A DNA stretch of 64,000 nucleotides from Thiomicrorhabdus sp965603495 (GTDB taxonomy: Bacteria > Pseudomonadota > Gammaproteobacteria > Thiomicrospirales > Thiomicrospiraceae): NCBI GenBank assembly GCA_965603495.1, contig CBFDDF010000001.1, forward strand, positions 1 to 64,000, read 5' to 3'. Positions 63,962 through 64,000 of this stretch are shown piece by piece; positions within the stretch are counted from its first letter, which is position 1, and each line of letters opens with the position of its first letter. Position numbers and translations under genes: made by a program. The notes below the pieces were generated by a model. That model did no database searches, had not been told where the DNA came from, and saw only the letters and a program-made list of their open reading frames with translations.

Positions 63962-64000
63962 GAAATTACTGGTTACCTTATTAGTCAGTTCTAGTTTAGT
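63960..64000 (+). CDS. Partial gene at right edge, possible signal-peptide start
   Basis: From the ATG at 63960 the frame reads MKLLVTLLVSSSLV and runs off the window. It looks like a signal peptide. Its ATG overlaps the start codon of the opposing gene by two bases, so one of the two starts may be wrong. No good ribosome site is visible. Confidence 0.3.
   Translation, partial: MKLLVTLLVSSSL

Noticed and set aside
1..64000. CRISPR arrays, tRNA/rRNA genes, insertion sequences, prophage or toxin-antitoxin modules
   Set aside because: Looked for repeat-spacer periodicity, TPsiC-loop words, transposase or integrase motifs; none found. The dispersed palindrome is not regularly spaced, so it is not an array.

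Overview
The window looks like chromosomal DNA of a free-living, probably marine or halotolerant gammaproteobacterium. The gene content (System II cytochrome c maturation, a two-gene 2-oxoacid:acceptor oxidoreductase, HslR, HemF, a dsbA/engB/polA/thrB neighbourhood, NhaA plus NhaD) and the AT-leaning composition fit the sulfur-oxidising Thiomicrospira/Hydrogenovibrio/Thiomicrorhabdus group. That placement is inferred from gene content only. I saw no rRNA or tRNA genes, insertion sequence, prophage or CRISPR array.

Layout. 0.1-3.5 kb (minus): DUF389 membrane protein, hslR, hemF. 4-8.3 kb (plus): DUF2238 membrane protein, DMT exporter, Lon-family protease. 8.4-15.2 kb: psiE-like, DUF4197, an M48 lipoprotein protease, DUF3581, tsaC, a Spy/CpxP-like protein, then formaldehyde detoxification (frmA-fghA). 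15.3-19.7 kb: a TonB receptor and a polyferredoxin membrane protein (minus), divergent from a small exported protein. 19.9-23.3 kb: 2OG-Fe(II) oxygenase, VIT/CCC1 transporter, HPP membrane protein, and a decayed copy of the VIT 3' end. 23.6-27.7 kb: korA-korB plus a small helical protein, then rluF. 27.8-36.8 kb: two divergent P2-type ATPases, a Na/Pi-cotransporter family protein and an MFS transporter. 37-45.3 kb: a diguanylate cyclase with a tandemly duplicated sensor region, thrB, polA, recQ. 45.7-48.8 kb: a little-studied cluster (interrupted Gln/Met-rich gene, outer-membrane barrel, DUF6502, DUF5666 lipoprotein). 48.8-58.6 kb: engB, resB-ccsA-dsbA, acetolactate synthase, nitroreductase, an OxyR-like regulator and an MlaA-like protein. 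58.7-64 kb: nhaA and nhaD, a histone-H1-like protein, a small HTH-like protein and a transglutaminase-like/7TM protein.

The most striking signal is not a gene. A perfect 12-bp palindrome, ACCAGGCCTGGT, occurs 16 times between 5.6 and 58.7 kb, with one near match. About 0.004 copies would be expected by chance. Most copies are intergenic, often at gene 3' ends. Three lie inside coding sequence, each in a different reading frame, so selection appears to act on the DNA or RNA and not on protein. Several copies sit at the centre of longer hairpins whose flanking arms differ in sequence but still pair. Two copies are part of a ~56-bp inverted duplication 7 kb apart. Other unexpected signals are a cluster of DnaA-box-like sequences in the AT-rich gap upstream of the OxyR-like gene, and the 30-codon VIT remnant.
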